Source of the DNA: Rhizobium subbaraonis
GTDB lineage: Bacteria > Pseudomonadota > Alphaproteobacteria > Rhizobiales > Rhizobiaceae
Assembly (NCBI RefSeq): GCF_900220975.1
Contig: NZ_OBQD01000004.1
Span: 57,135 to 121,134 of the forward strand
DNA: 64,000 nt
Direction: 5' to 3'
The notes beneath the pieces were generated by a model, which was not told the origin of the DNA, did not search any database, and saw nothing but the letters and a program-made list of their open reading frames with translations. A program made the position numbers and the translations under genes. The stretch's first letter is position 1. Every line of letters begins with the position of its first letter. Positions 1 to 10,771 of this stretch are shown here, in pieces.

Positions 1-927
1 TTCTACATTCCGGCGCAGGCTAGAAGGCTTTGCGGTCCCGAGAAGGACAGACGCGACGACGGGATGCTTCAGTGGAAACTGCAAGGCGGCGGCGGCGAGC
101 GGCACGCCATTGGTTGCAGCCAGTTCCTCCAGCGCCCGAACGCGGGAAAGCACGTCCTCACTGGCCTGCATGTAGTCGAAATGCGCACCCGCCACAGAAC
201 CGGTCGCCAGTATGCCCGAATTGAAGACGCCGCCGACCACGACGGCGGTATTGCGCGCAGCGCAGAGCGGCAGCATTTCGTCCACCGCCGACCTGTCCAG
301 CAGCGTGTAGCGCCCGGCAAGCAGGATGCAGTCGATCGAAGCGCGCTTCAGAACCTCCAGGCATATCGGCACCTCATTGACGCCCAGTCCGTATGCCTTG
401 ATCGTCCCCGACGATTTCAGTTCCTCCAGCGCCTTCAGGCCCGAATCCATCAGGGCGCGAAAATGAAAGGCGTTCTGTTCCGCACCATGCGTATAGGAGC
501 CGATATCGTGCACATAGAGAATGTCGATACGGTTCAGGCCGAGCCGGGCATAGCTCAGCTCCAGCGAGCGCATGATGCCGTCATAGCTGTAGTCGTAGTG
601 GACGTCGAACGGCAGCGGATCGACGTATCCGTAATTGGTCGGAACCATGTCATCGGCTACGGGAAACATGATGCGGCCGACTTTGGTCGACAGCACCCAT
701 TCATCCTTGGGCTTGGTGCGAAGGAAATCGCCGGTGACCCGCTCGGCGAGTCCGAATCCATACCAGGGGGCGGTATCGAAGTAGCGCATTCCCCCATCCC
801 AGGCCGCCTGCAGCGTCTCGATCGCGATGTCGCGGGGGCAAGGCCTGTAGAGACCGCCGAGCGCCGCAGTCCCGAAGCTGTATTCGGTCACGGCAAGACC
901 GGTTTTGCCGATCGTCCTGGTCCGCAT
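1..927 (-). CDS. Aldo/keto reductase, C-terminus cut by window edge
   Basis: NAD(P)-dependent oxidoreductase of the aldo/keto reductase superfamily, closest in style to the pyridoxal 4-dehydrogenase / L-fucose (D-threo-aldose) dehydrogenase group. 309 codons are visible and the frame is still open at base 1, so the C-terminus is missing. The family's catalytic tetrad can be placed at Asp51 and Tyr56 (DTAPWYG), Lys82 (STKVGR) and His140 (YVHDIG). The ATG at 927 follows a GGAGG by about 8 nt; the ATG 5 nt upstream is out of frame. It is divergent from the GntR-type regulator at 1166, which may control it. The substrate is inferred only; an aldose or pyridoxal are both possible. Confidence 0.85.
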   Translation of the reverse strand, partial: MRTRTIGKTGLAVTEYSFGTAALGGLYRPCPRDIAIETLQAAWDGGMRYFDTAPWYGFGLAERVTGDFLRTKPKDEWVLSTKVGRIMFPVADDMVPTNYGYVDPLPFDVHYDYSYDGIMRSLELSYARLGLNRIDILYVHDIGSYTHGAEQNAFHFRALMDSGLKALEELKSSGTIKAYGLGVNEVPICLEVLKRASIDCILLAGRYTLLDRSAVDEMLPLCAARNTAVVVGGVFNSGILATGSVAGAHFDYMQASEDVLSRVRALEELAATNGVPLAAAALQFPLKHPVVASVLLGTAKPSSLRRNVE

Positions 928-982
928 CGCATCCTCCCGTCTGCAGGCCGCCGCTCCTCAACGGCCGCATGCAAAGATTTAT

Positions 983-1008
983 TCTGTCTTTTATCTACAA
1001 TAGACAGA
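983..1008. promoter_or_regulatory. Candidate operator: 7-bp inverted repeat between AKR and GntR genes
   Basis: TCTGTCT (983-989) and AGACAGA (1002-1008) form a perfect inverted repeat around a 12-nt AT-rich centre. It sits in the 238-bp divergent gap between the aldo/keto reductase and the GntR regulator, the normal place for an autoregulatory operator. Binding by the neighbouring GntR protein is inference. Confidence 0.35.
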
Positions 1009-1165
1009 TTGAGGTCAATGGTTATTATGGGGGCCGCGACAGGCCGGGAGAATCATCTCCAAGCCCAGGGCCGAAGGCAGCTGAAACGAGAGTTCACCCT
1101 GGCTGGCTAAAGCTTCCGCGACCGCTTAAAGGAGCGCAGCTCCACCATTTCGACCGGCGAGAACC

Positions 1166-2044
1166 ATGGCCAAGCAGAATACCGTTTTCAAGGACGCCTT
1201 CAACCGCTGCCTCGGGCTTCTGGAAAACAGCGATTCGCTTGCGTCGGAGCCGGAACTCGGCAACCAGCTCGGCGTCAGCCGCACCACCGTTCGCGCGATC
1301 CTGACGCGGCTGGAGGAAATCGGGCTGATCGAATGGTCGAAGCGCCGCAAGGCGGTTCTGCGCAAGCCTTCGGCGGCGGACTATTTTCCGACCGAGGAGA
1401 CGGATTCGCTCTCCGAGATCATCGAACGCAGCTTCATGCGGCGCATCCTTGCCGGCGGTGCCGAACCGGGAATGCAGATCAACGAACTGGAACTGGCGCG
1501 CGAGATCGGTACAGGCACAACGAGCGTGCGCGAGTTCCTGATCCGCTTCAGCCGTTTCGGCCTGATCGAGAAGCGTCCGAACAGTCACTGGGTGCTGAAG
1601 GGCTTTACGCCGGAGTTCGCACTGGAACTGACGGAGGTGCGCGAGATGTTCGAACTGCGGTCGGCTGCCGCCTTCGCCCATCTGCCGAACGACCATCCGG
1701 CCTGGGCCGAGCTGGACGCGATCGCCGCACTTCATCGCGAAATCCTGGCCGACGTGGACAACCGCTATCGCGAGTTTTCAGAGCTGGACGAGAAATTCCA
1801 CCTTCTCGTCCACCAGGCCTCGCGAAACCGCTTCATCGTCGATTTCTACGATATCATCGCGATCGTGTTCCACTATCACTACCAGTGGAACAAGACGAAC
1901 GCGCGTCAGCGCAATGCTCGCGCGATGGAGGAGCATCTCGCCTACATCGAGGCGCTACAGTCACGCGATCCGGCGAAAATCGAGGGCGCCTGCCGCCGGC
2001 ATCTCAAATCGGCACGCGAAACGCTGCTGCAGTCGATCAACTGA
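1166..2044 (+). CDS. GntR-family (FCD) transcriptional regulator with two winged-helix segments
   Basis: Transcription factor of the GntR/FadR-FCD class, 292 aa, longer than the usual 220-250. Two stretches look like GntR winged helices: residues about 26-66 (core GVSRTTVRAILTRLEEIGLI) and about 84-147 (core INELELAREIGTGTTSVRE, then FGLIEKR). A helical FCD effector domain follows (about 150-290). It carries the usual acidic and His positions in ELDEKFHLLVHQ, EEHLAYI and CRRHL, which bind a metal or carboxylate ligand in this family. It is divergent from an aldo/keto reductase and convergent with the aldolase/dehydrogenase pair. Its likely targets are these catabolic genes; the inducer is unknown. 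Confidence 0.9.
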   Translation: MAKQNTVFKDAFNRCLGLLENSDSLASEPELGNQLGVSRTTVRAILTRLEEIGLIEWSKRRKAVLRKPSAADYFPTEETDSLSEIIERSFMRRILAGGAEPGMQINELELAREIGTGTTSVREFLIRFSRFGLIEKRPNSHWVLKGFTPEFALELTEVREMFELRSAAAFAHLPNDHPAWAELDAIAALHREILADVDNRYREFSELDEKFHLLVHQASRNRFIVDFYDIIAIVFHYHYQWNKTNARQRNARAMEEHLAYIEALQSRDPAKIEGACRRHLKSARETLLQSIN

Positions 2045-2085
2045 GCCGGGCGCCGGGGTTACCCGGATTCGAGTGCGTGGTGCGC

Positions 2086-2889
2086 CTAATAGGCGCCGCC
2101 CTTCTGCTCACCTGAAACCGGCACTCCGAGGAAGGAGCGGCGCAAACCGTCGATCGCGCTGACCAGGCAGTTGACGTCGGTGCCGATCGCCATGAAGTCT
2201 GCTCCCATGGCGCGATATTCATGCGCCTGGTCCAGCGCCACCGTCATGATCCCGCGTGCCTTGCCGTGGCGATGGATCCGCACGAACGCGTCGCGGATCG
2301 CTTCCTGAACCGGCGCGGCCGAAGGCTGACCGAGGTAGCCCATGTCGGCTGCGAGATCGGATGGGCCGATGAAGAGGCCATCGACGCCTTCGACGGAAGC
2401 GATCTCATCGAGCGCGGCGAGGCCCGCCCTGCTTTCGATCTGAACGATCAGGCAGATCTCTTCATTTGCCGTCGTCAAATAGTCCGGCACGCGGTTGAAG
2501 TCGCTTGCCCTGCCGAGCCCGGCGCCGACGCCGCGAATCCCTGCCGGCGGATAACGAACCGCCCGCACGAGCGCCCTGGCCTGCTCGGCCGTTTCCACCA
2601 TGGGAATCAGGAAGGTCTGCGCGCCGAGGTCCAGAAGCTGCTTCAGCAGCCAGGCCTCACCCATCGGCGGGCGGACGATCGCATGCGTGGACCGGCCCCG
2701 CAAGGCGCCGAGCTGCGCCCCGATCAGCGGCATGTCGCTCGGCCCGTGCTCGCCATCGATTAGCAGCCAGTCGTAACCGCTGCCGCCGGCGATCTCGGCC
2801 GCATAGGCGCTGCCGAGGGCGACCCAGAGTCCGAGCTGAAAATCACCCTTGCGCAGGGCGGCCTTGAATGGGTTCCTCGGCGCGGACAT
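2086..2889 (-). CDS. HpcH/HpaI-type class II pyruvate aldolase
   Basis: Metal-dependent aldolase that cleaves 2-keto-4-hydroxy acids (or 2-keto-3-deoxy acids) to pyruvate plus an aldehyde. 267 aa. Family residues are visible: catalytic His48 in DGEHGPSD, substrate Arg73 in IVRPP, and metal ligands Glu152 (VQIESRAG) and Asp178 (IGPSDLA). The start at 2889 is chosen because AAAGGAGG lies about 8 nt upstream and matches the family N-terminus; an upstream in-frame ATG at 2937 adds 16 unlike residues. It lies 77 nt downstream of a succinate-semialdehyde-type dehydrogenase on the same strand. This pairing fits HpaI plus GabD (pyruvate and succinate semialdehyde), but the exact substrate is not proven. 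Confidence 0.88.
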   Translation of the reverse strand: MSAPRNPFKAALRKGDFQLGLWVALGSAYAAEIAGGSGYDWLLIDGEHGPSDMPLIGAQLGALRGRSTHAIVRPPMGEAWLLKQLLDLGAQTFLIPMVETAEQARALVRAVRYPPAGIRGVGAGLGRASDFNRVPDYLTTANEEICLIVQIESRAGLAALDEIASVEGVDGLFIGPSDLAADMGYLGQPSAAPVQEAIRDAFVRIHRHGKARGIMTVALDQAHEYRAMGADFMAIGTDVNCLVSAIDGLRRSFLGVPVSGEQKGGAY

Positions 2890-2966
2890 GGCTCGGACCT
2901 CCTTTGGGTCGGCTTGTGCAATCGCCCGTCGGAGCATTTCCGACGGGCGGATCCTGCATCAGTCGC

Positions 2967-4421
2967 TCAAGCGATGCCGCCGAGGCAGACATACTTCATC
3001 TCGGTGAATTCCTCGATGCCGTACCTGGAGCCCTCGCGACCGAGGCCGGAAAGCTTGACGCCGCCGAAGGGTGCTTCCGCCGTCGAGATCAGCCCGGTGT
3101 TGACGCCGACCATGCCGTATTCAAGTGCCTCGGCAACGCGAAAGACGCGGGCAAGGTCCTTGGCATAGAAATAGGAGGCAAGCCCGAACTCGGTGTCGTT
3201 GGCCTGGGCGATGACGTCCGTTTCGTCCTTGAAGCGGAACAGCGGTGCGACCGGCCCGAAGGTTTCCTCGCGCGCGACCGCCATTTCGGGCGTCACGTCG
3301 GCAAGGACCGTTGCCTCGTAGAAGGTGCCGCCAAGCGAGTGGCGCTTGCCGCCCTGGACGATGCGTCCGCCCTTGGAAACCGCGTCTGACACATGCTCCT
3401 CGACCTTCGCCAGCGCCGCCTGATCGATCAGAGGACCAAGAATGACGCCCTCGTCGAAACCATTGCCGGTCTTGAGCCGGCCGACGGCGGCAGCGAGCTT
3501 TTCGGAGAAGGCATCGTAGACGCCTTCCTGGACGTAGAGCCGGTTGGCGCAGACGCAGGTCTGTCCGTTGTTGCGGAACTTCGCAATCAGCGCGCCTTCG
3601 ACCGCCGCGTCGAGATCGGCGTCGTCGAACACGATGAAAGGCGCGTTGCCGCCCAGTTCGAGGCCAAGCTTCTTAATGGTCGGCGCGCTTTGCTTGTAAA
3701 GCTCGGCGCCGACTTCGGTCGATCCGGTAAAGGTCAGCTTGCGCACCACAGGATTGGCGGTCATTTCAGCACCGATCTCGCGGGCCGAGCCGGTGATGAC
3801 GGAGAAAAGGCCTGCCGGGAGGCCCGCCCGCTCGGCGAGAACAGCAATCGCGATGGCCGAGAAAGGCGTCTGCGACGCCGGCTTGAGCACCATGGCGCAG
3901 CCGGCGGCAAAGGCCGGACCGGCCTTGCGCGTGATCATCGCATTCGGAAAGTTCCAGGGCGTGATGGCGGCAACGACGCCGATGGGCTGCTTCATCACCA
4001 GGATGCGCTTGTCCTTCTGGTGACCGGGGACGATGTCGCCGTAGACGCGGCGCCCTTCTTCTGCGAACCACTCGATGAAGCTTGCACCATAGGCGATCTC
4101 ACCCTTCGCCTCGGCGAGCGGCTTGCCCTGTTCCATCGTCAGGATCCGGCCGAGATCGTCCTGGTTGGCCATCATCAGCTCGAACCACTTGCGCAGGATG
4201 ACCGAGCGCTCCTTGGCCGTGCGGGCCGCCCATTCCTTCTGTGCTGTTTCGGCCGCCGCGATCGCTTCCTTCGTTTCCGCCGCGCCGAGCTTGGGAACGT
4301 AGCCGACGAGTTCGCCCGTCGCGGGGTTGTTCACGGAAATTCCACTCTTCGGGTCCGCCTCGATCCAGCGTGTGCCGACCAGGGCCGCCTGGCGCAGGAG
4401 GGTCGTATCTTTCAGGCTCAT
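2967..4421 (-). CDS. gabD: NAD(P)-dependent succinate-semialdehyde dehydrogenase-like ALDH
   Basis: Aldehyde dehydrogenase of the GabD class, oxidising succinate semialdehyde (or a related semialdehyde) to the acid. 484 aa from the start at 4421, which has GGGAGA about 9 nt upstream; an ATG at 4436 would add 5 residues. The catalytic Cys289 sits in GQTCVCANR, with a second Cys291 two residues on. That Cys-X-Cys pair is the redox switch described for human and E. coli SSADH. The general base Glu255 is in LELGGNAPF, and TPWNFP and FTGSTEVG mark the NAD(P) fold. It is the first gene of a two-gene unit with the HpaI-type aldolase and is divergent from a nitroreductase. Confidence 0.88.
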   Translation of the reverse strand: MSLKDTTLLRQAALVGTRWIEADPKSGISVNNPATGELVGYVPKLGAAETKEAIAAAETAQKEWAARTAKERSVILRKWFELMMANQDDLGRILTMEQGKPLAEAKGEIAYGASFIEWFAEEGRRVYGDIVPGHQKDKRILVMKQPIGVVAAITPWNFPNAMITRKAGPAFAAGCAMVLKPASQTPFSAIAIAVLAERAGLPAGLFSVITGSAREIGAEMTANPVVRKLTFTGSTEVGAELYKQSAPTIKKLGLELGGNAPFIVFDDADLDAAVEGALIAKFRNNGQTCVCANRLYVQEGVYDAFSEKLAAAVGRLKTGNGFDEGVILGPLIDQAALAKVEEHVSDAVSKGGRIVQGGKRHSLGGTFYEATVLADVTPEMAVAREETFGPVAPLFRFKDETDVIAQANDTEFGLASYFYAKDLARVFRVAEALEYGMVGVNTGLISTAEAPFGGVKLSGLGREGSRYGIEEFTEMKYVCLGGIA

Positions 4422-4608
4422 AGCAGCGTCTCCCATCGATGAATTCGTTGCCGAGGTTATAGGCCGTTTGCCCGCGCAAGGACAATCTCGCCTGTGGCTG
4501 TGTGAGAAATTTTGCGTGCCGGTTCACGGCCGGCAGCCCTACTCTTCCATCGACATCACCTGCTCATCGGGGCATTCTTGTCCGCACCATTCGAACGCGA
4601 GACGCTTC

Positions 4609-5205
4609 ATGCAAGAGATCAACGGCCGCCGTGCTGATCACGATATCGATCCGGTTTTCCTTCAGCGCTGGTCGCCCCGCGCCTTCACAGGCGAGGCGAT
4701 GCCACAGGATGATCTGCTGCGGCTGTTCGAGGCCGCACGCTGGGCACCCTCGGCGAGCAATCGCCAGCCGTGGCGGTTCGTCTACGCCCATCGCGGAACA
4801 CCAGCCTTCAATGTCATTCTCGAAACGCTCGACGAGGGCAACCGACGATGGACACCGAACGCGTCGGTGCTGGCCGTCATCCTGTCCAAGACCCACAACC
4901 GCACAGCCACCGGCGAGATGCGGGCCGCCTACACGCACGCCTTCGATACGGGCGCTGCCTGGAGCGCGCTGGCCCTGCAGGCGACCCTTGCCGGCTATCA
5001 AGCGCACGCCATGGCCGGAATCGACCGGCCCAAGGCAGTCTCCGACCTCAGCGTGCCGGAAGGTTACCGGGTGGAGGCCGGAGTTGCGATCGGCAGGCTG
5101 GCCTCGAAGGAGACCTTGCCGGACGACCTGAAGACCCGTGAAATCCCGAGCCAACGCAACCCCGTCTCCTCCTTTGCGTTCGAGGGCGTGTTCAAGCCCG
5201 ACTAA
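4609..5205 (+). CDS. Nitroreductase-family protein, paralogue A
   Basis: FMN-dependent nitroreductase-fold enzyme, 198 aa, which would reduce nitro compounds, quinones or similar acceptors with NAD(P)H. Visible family features are the N-terminal RWSPRAFTGE (FMN phosphate contacts), AARWAPSASNRQPWRF, and the central FDTGAAWSALALQA. The start at 4609 gives an N-terminus matching the second copy at 7128 (MQEINGRRADHDIDP versus MIAANSRKADHSIDP); the open frame runs back to 4327 but that extension is not family-like. It is divergent from gabD. The two nitroreductases are clear paralogues by eye over their full length. Confidence 0.85.
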   Translation: MQEINGRRADHDIDPVFLQRWSPRAFTGEAMPQDDLLRLFEAARWAPSASNRQPWRFVYAHRGTPAFNVILETLDEGNRRWTPNASVLAVILSKTHNRTATGEMRAAYTHAFDTGAAWSALALQATLAGYQAHAMAGIDRPKAVSDLSVPEGYRVEAGVAIGRLASKETLPDDLKTREIPSQRNPVSSFAFEGVFKPD

Positions 5206-5217
5206 AGGCCCGCGGTA

Positions 5218-6171
5218 TCAGAACAGCTGCTCCTGTGCCGGTCCTACGGGAACGATGCCAGTCGGATTGAGCGAAGCGATCGAGTAGTAGCCCCGCTTGA
5301 TGTGATCGAGACTGACCGTCTCGGCGATTCCCGGCCAGTCGTACATCTGCCGAACGAAGCGACGCAGGCGCGGATAGTCCGCAAGCCTGCGCAAATTGCA
5401 CTTGAACAGCCCATGATAGGCAGCGTCGAAGCGAACAAGCGTCACGAACAGGCGGATGTCGGCTTCGGTCGGGTGCTCGGCGAAAAGAAAGCGCCTGTCG
5501 CCCAGTTCTCCGTCGACCCAGTCAAGCATCGCGAACACTTCCAGGAACGCCTCCTCATAGGCGAGTTGCGTGGTGGCGAAGCCGGCGCGGTAGACGCCGT
5601 TGTTGAGGCTCGGATAGATTCGCTCGTTGAAGGCATCGATCGCGGCGCGGTGGGCTTCGGGATAGAGGTCGAGCGCGCTCGTCGCCAACGCGCCGAACCC
5701 GTCATTCATCATCCGCAGGATATCGGCAGACTCGTTGTTTACGATGGTGGCGCGCTTCTTGTCCCAGAGCACGGGGACCGTCGCGCGACCGGTAAAGTGT
5801 GGATCGGCGCGTGTATAGAGCTCGTGCATGTAGGTCGCGCCATTGACCGTATCCGGGGTCGATCCGGGGTAGTCGCCAAAGCGCCAGCCTTCCCGCGTCA
5901 GCGCCGGCTCCACCACGGAAACGCCGATCACATCCCTGAGGCCCTTGAGGTTACGGCCGATCAGCGTACGGGACGCCCAGGGGCAGATGTAGGCGACGTA
6001 GAGATGGTAGCGATCCGGCTCCGCGACAAAGCCGCCTTCACCGGTCGGTCCCGGCACACCGTCCGGCGTCACCCAGTTGCGAAAGCCGGAGACCTGGCGG
6101 ACGAAGCCGCCCTTCTCGTCCTTCGCCTGGACCGGTTGCCAATCGGCCGTCCATTTTCCATCCACCAGCAT
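5218..6171 (-). CDS. Glutathionyl-hydroquinone reductase (xi-class GST, YqjG/PcpF type)
   Basis: Cytosolic thiol transferase that removes glutathione from glutathionyl-hydroquinones, releasing the hydroquinone. 317 aa, normal for the class. The catalytic motif CPWA is at Cys63-Ala66 (AYICPWASR), inside a thioredoxin-like N-terminal domain. The all-helical C-terminal GST domain follows from about residue 165, with the typical NNGVYRAGFATTQ and EADIRLFVTLVRFD. It ends 12 nt from nitroreductase A (convergent) and lies just downstream of the HxlR regulator on the same strand, 21 nt away. The context of quinone and nitro reductases suggests handling of quinone-type electrophiles. Confidence 0.9.
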   Translation of the reverse strand: MLVDGKWTADWQPVQAKDEKGGFVRQVSGFRNWVTPDGVPGPTGEGGFVAEPDRYHLYVAYICPWASRTLIGRNLKGLRDVIGVSVVEPALTREGWRFGDYPGSTPDTVNGATYMHELYTRADPHFTGRATVPVLWDKKRATIVNNESADILRMMNDGFGALATSALDLYPEAHRAAIDAFNERIYPSLNNGVYRAGFATTQLAYEEAFLEVFAMLDWVDGELGDRRFLFAEHPTEADIRLFVTLVRFDAAYHGLFKCNLRRLADYPRLRRFVRQMYDWPGIAETVSLDHIKRGYYSIASLNPTGIVPVGPAQEQLF

Positions 6172-6192
6172 CTGTGTGCCTTTCGTCCTGTC

Positions 6193-6576
6193 CTAAGCAT
6201 CCGTTGAAACGCGCTCGCGATATTTTTCGCGTGCGGCGATGATCGAGGCGTGGTTGGTGCGGGCCCAGCCGGTCAGGGCCTGGATCGGCTCCAGCAAAGA
6301 CCGCCCGAGCGGCGTCAGCGCGTAGTCGACGCGCGGCGGAATGACCGGGTAGAAGGTGCGCGAAACGAGCCCGTCCTGCTCCAGTCTTCGAAGCGTTCGC
6401 GCCAGCATGTGCTGGGAGACGTCGCCGATCTCTCGTTTCAGCTCATTGAAACGCAAGGTCTCGCCTGCCAGCGCTTCCAGCACCAGCGTGCTCCACTGGT
6501 CGCCGATGCGGTCGAGCACGTCCCTGATCGGACAGCTGCCGTTCATATGTCGCTTGGCTGTATTCGCACCCATCAC
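6193..6576 (-). CDS. HxlR-family winged-helix regulator
   Basis: Small DNA-binding regulator, 127 aa. The HxlR/DUF24 signature is clear: conserved Cys15 in GSCPIRDVLDRIGDQWS, then LRFNELKREIGDVSQHMLARTLRRLE and the wing VPPRVDYALTPLG-like segment. In relatives such as QorR, YodB and HypR this N-terminal Cys senses quinones, diamide or hypochlorite. It is transcribed ahead of the glutathionyl-hydroquinone reductase (likely one unit) and divergently from the DUF2218/nitroreductase pair. A quinone- or electrophile-responsive repressor of the local genes is the natural inference. Confidence 0.9.
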   Translation of the reverse strand: MMGANTAKRHMNGSCPIRDVLDRIGDQWSTLVLEALAGETLRFNELKREIGDVSQHMLARTLRRLEQDGLVSRTFYPVIPPRVDYALTPLGRSLLEPIQALTGWARTNHASIIAAREKYRERVSTDA

Positions 6577-6740
6577 TTTCCCCCTTGCCGATAGTTACAT
6601 CCGTGTGACCAGGAACTGGAACGATGACTTCTTGTCAAATTCTCAAGTGCCGTTATGTGTAGCCAAATATGGACCTGGTTCAAATATGAACCTCTATTGC
6701 GACACGCGCAATGCCACGGTCCAGGCCGGAGAGTACCTGA

Positions 6741-7031
6741 ATGACTTCATCGATAGCGCGGATCGAGACCGCAAACGCCAGCCGGTACCTGCAGCAGCTT
6801 TGCAAGCACTGGAGCCACAAATTCCCGGTGGAGTTCGACGCAGCCACCGGCTGTGTGCCTTTTGGCGACGATCGGCTCCTGCGCCTGTCGGCCGCCGCGA
6901 ACCAATTGACGATGACCCTGGAAGCCCCGGGCGATGGTGCGAACGATCGACTGGAGAGCGTCGTTACCGATCATCTCAAGCGCTTCGCCTTTCGCGAAGA
7001 GCTAGTCATCAGCTGGGAGAAATCCGGCTAA
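6741..7031 (+). CDS. DUF2218 family protein
   Basis: 96 aa, matches the DUF2218 family by its ordered features: an N-terminal AxRYLQQLCKHWSHKFPVEF-like segment, then GxGxVPFGD, then a C-terminal LxRFAFREEL-W. Members are small cytosolic proteins of unknown biochemical role, often beside iron/siderophore genes or oxidoreductases. Here it is divergent from HxlR (164 nt gap) and 96 nt upstream of nitroreductase B, probably in one unit with it. No catalytic residues are known for the family, so no function is assigned. Confidence 0.75.
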   Translation: MTSSIARIETANASRYLQQLCKHWSHKFPVEFDAATGCVPFGDDRLLRLSAAANQLTMTLEAPGDGANDRLESVVTDHLKRFAFREELVISWEKSG

Positions 7032-7127
7032 CTCATTTGCGATCCCATCCGCCGTGGATCCACGCGTACAGCCCAAACGGCCGGTCTTCCTCCTCCCACT
7101 CCGGCTGACTTCCTGAAAGGACACACC

Positions 7128-7727
7128 ATGATTGCTGCCAACAGCCGCAAGGCCGACCATTCGATCGATCCTCTCTTCCTGAACCGCTGGTCGCCCCGCG
7201 CCTACAGCGGCGAGACGATGCCGGAGAGCGACCTGCTAGCAATACTCGAGGCAGCCCATTGGGCGCCGTCCGCTTACAATTCGCAGCCCTGGCGCTTCGT
7301 ATACGCGCTGCGCGATACCGCCGAGTGGAACAAGCTGTTCCCGATCCTGAACGACTTCAACCAGAGCTGGGCGAAGAGCGCTTCCGCTCTGATCGTCATC
7401 ATCTCCAAGTCGCATTTCCTGGCGCCCGGTGCCAGCGAAGAGAGCCTGTCCTACAGCCATTCCTTCGACACGGGCGCGGCTTGGGGCGCACTGTCACTTC
7501 AGGCACAGCTTTCCGGCTATCAGGCTCATGGCATGACCGGCATCCACTTCGACAAGGCGAGGCAAATCCTGCAGCTGCCTGAGGGCTACCGCGTGGAGGC
7601 CGCCGCCGTGGTCGGCCGTATCGGCGACAAGTCGCAACTGCCGCAATTCCTGCAGGCGCGCGAAACACCGAGCCCGCGCCGGCCACTGTCCGAAGTCGTC
7701 TTCAACGGCAATTTCCCGAGCGAGTAA
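7128..7727 (+). CDS. Nitroreductase-family protein, paralogue B
   Basis: 199-aa FMN nitroreductase-fold protein, paralogue of the copy at 4609. The same landmarks are seen: RWSPRAYSGE, AAHWAPSAYNSQPWRF, FDTGAAWGALSLQA and LPEGYRVEA. The ATG at 7128 follows AAAGGA by about 8 nt. It ends just before a strong bidirectional terminator shared with gyrB. Placed with DUF2218 opposite HxlR and the hydroquinone reductase, it likely belongs to the same electrophile or quinone stress patch. The true substrate is unknown. Confidence 0.85.
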   Translation: MIAANSRKADHSIDPLFLNRWSPRAYSGETMPESDLLAILEAAHWAPSAYNSQPWRFVYALRDTAEWNKLFPILNDFNQSWAKSASALIVIISKSHFLAPGASEESLSYSHSFDTGAAWGALSLQAQLSGYQAHGMTGIHFDKARQILQLPEGYRVEAAAVVGRIGDKSQLPQFLQARETPSPRRPLSEVVFNGNFPSE

Positions 7728-7744
7728 ATCGCCTGTGACAAAAG

Positions 7745-7777
7745 AAATAACCCCGCGACGATGTCGCGGGGTTATTT
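7745..7777. terminator. Bidirectional rho-independent terminator between nitroreductase B and gyrB
   Basis: A perfect 15-bp stem (7745-7759 with 7763-7777) closes a 3-nt loop (gat). The inner arms are GC-rich (ccccgcgac / gtcgcgggg) and the outer arms are A/T runs on both sides, so it can end transcripts from either strand. It lies between two converging genes. Confidence 0.9.
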
Positions 7778-7825
7778 CGTTATCCGGATTCGAATGCCAC
7801 ATCAGGGCACAACAGCGCAACCGCG

Positions 7826-10303
<2,478 letters not shown>

Positions 10304-10390
10304 TCACCGGTTTTCCAGCTTGACGAATATAGGGATTTCGGCTCGATTCTCCAAACCGTGTGACCGCCAATAGCGGCAGAAATCAGGGGA

Positions 10391-10771
10391 TCACGGCGAT
10401 TTCCGGCGCGTAGTGCAAGCCTTTTCCAGTATCCCGGCCAGCCGCCTGATCGTCTCGGGCGGCAGATTGCCGATTTCGACAGCGAGGCGGTTCGCAAAGG
10501 CCGTGTATTCGGGCGGCAGACCGGCCGTATCCACGGTAATCCTGGGGTCGGAAATCCGGGCGATGCGAAAAAGCTCCTCCGCCTCATCCCAGATGATGTT
10601 GAAATAGCCGGCCACCCGCTGCAGGAACTCAAAGCTCGGCAAGCCCCGCCGTCCATGTTCGAGGGCCGACAGATAGGCCGGAGAGACGCCAAGCGCCGTG
10701 GCCATCTCCTTCTGCGTGACGCCCTTCCTGGTGCGCAGGTGACGCACCGCAACGCCGAACGGGGTGGTCAT
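10391..10771 (-). CDS. XRE-family helix-turn-helix regulator
   Basis: 126-aa DNA-binding protein. The N-terminal HTH covers about residues 7-65, with the recognition helix region KGVTQKEMATALGVSPAYLS followed by ALEHGRRGLPS. The C-terminal 60 residues (PPEYTAFANRLAVEIGNLPPETI) have no known domain. Its start overlaps the stop of the Smr-domain gene by 4 nt (ATGA), so it is the last gene of a Tim44-mltA-smr-xre unit just upstream of gyrB. This placement is familiar from rhizobial genomes. Targets are unknown. Confidence 0.85.
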   Translation of the reverse strand: MTTPFGVAVRHLRTRKGVTQKEMATALGVSPAYLSALEHGRRGLPSFEFLQRVAGYFNIIWDEAEELFRIARISDPRITVDTAGLPPEYTAFANRLAVEIGNLPPETIRRLAGILEKACTTRRKSP

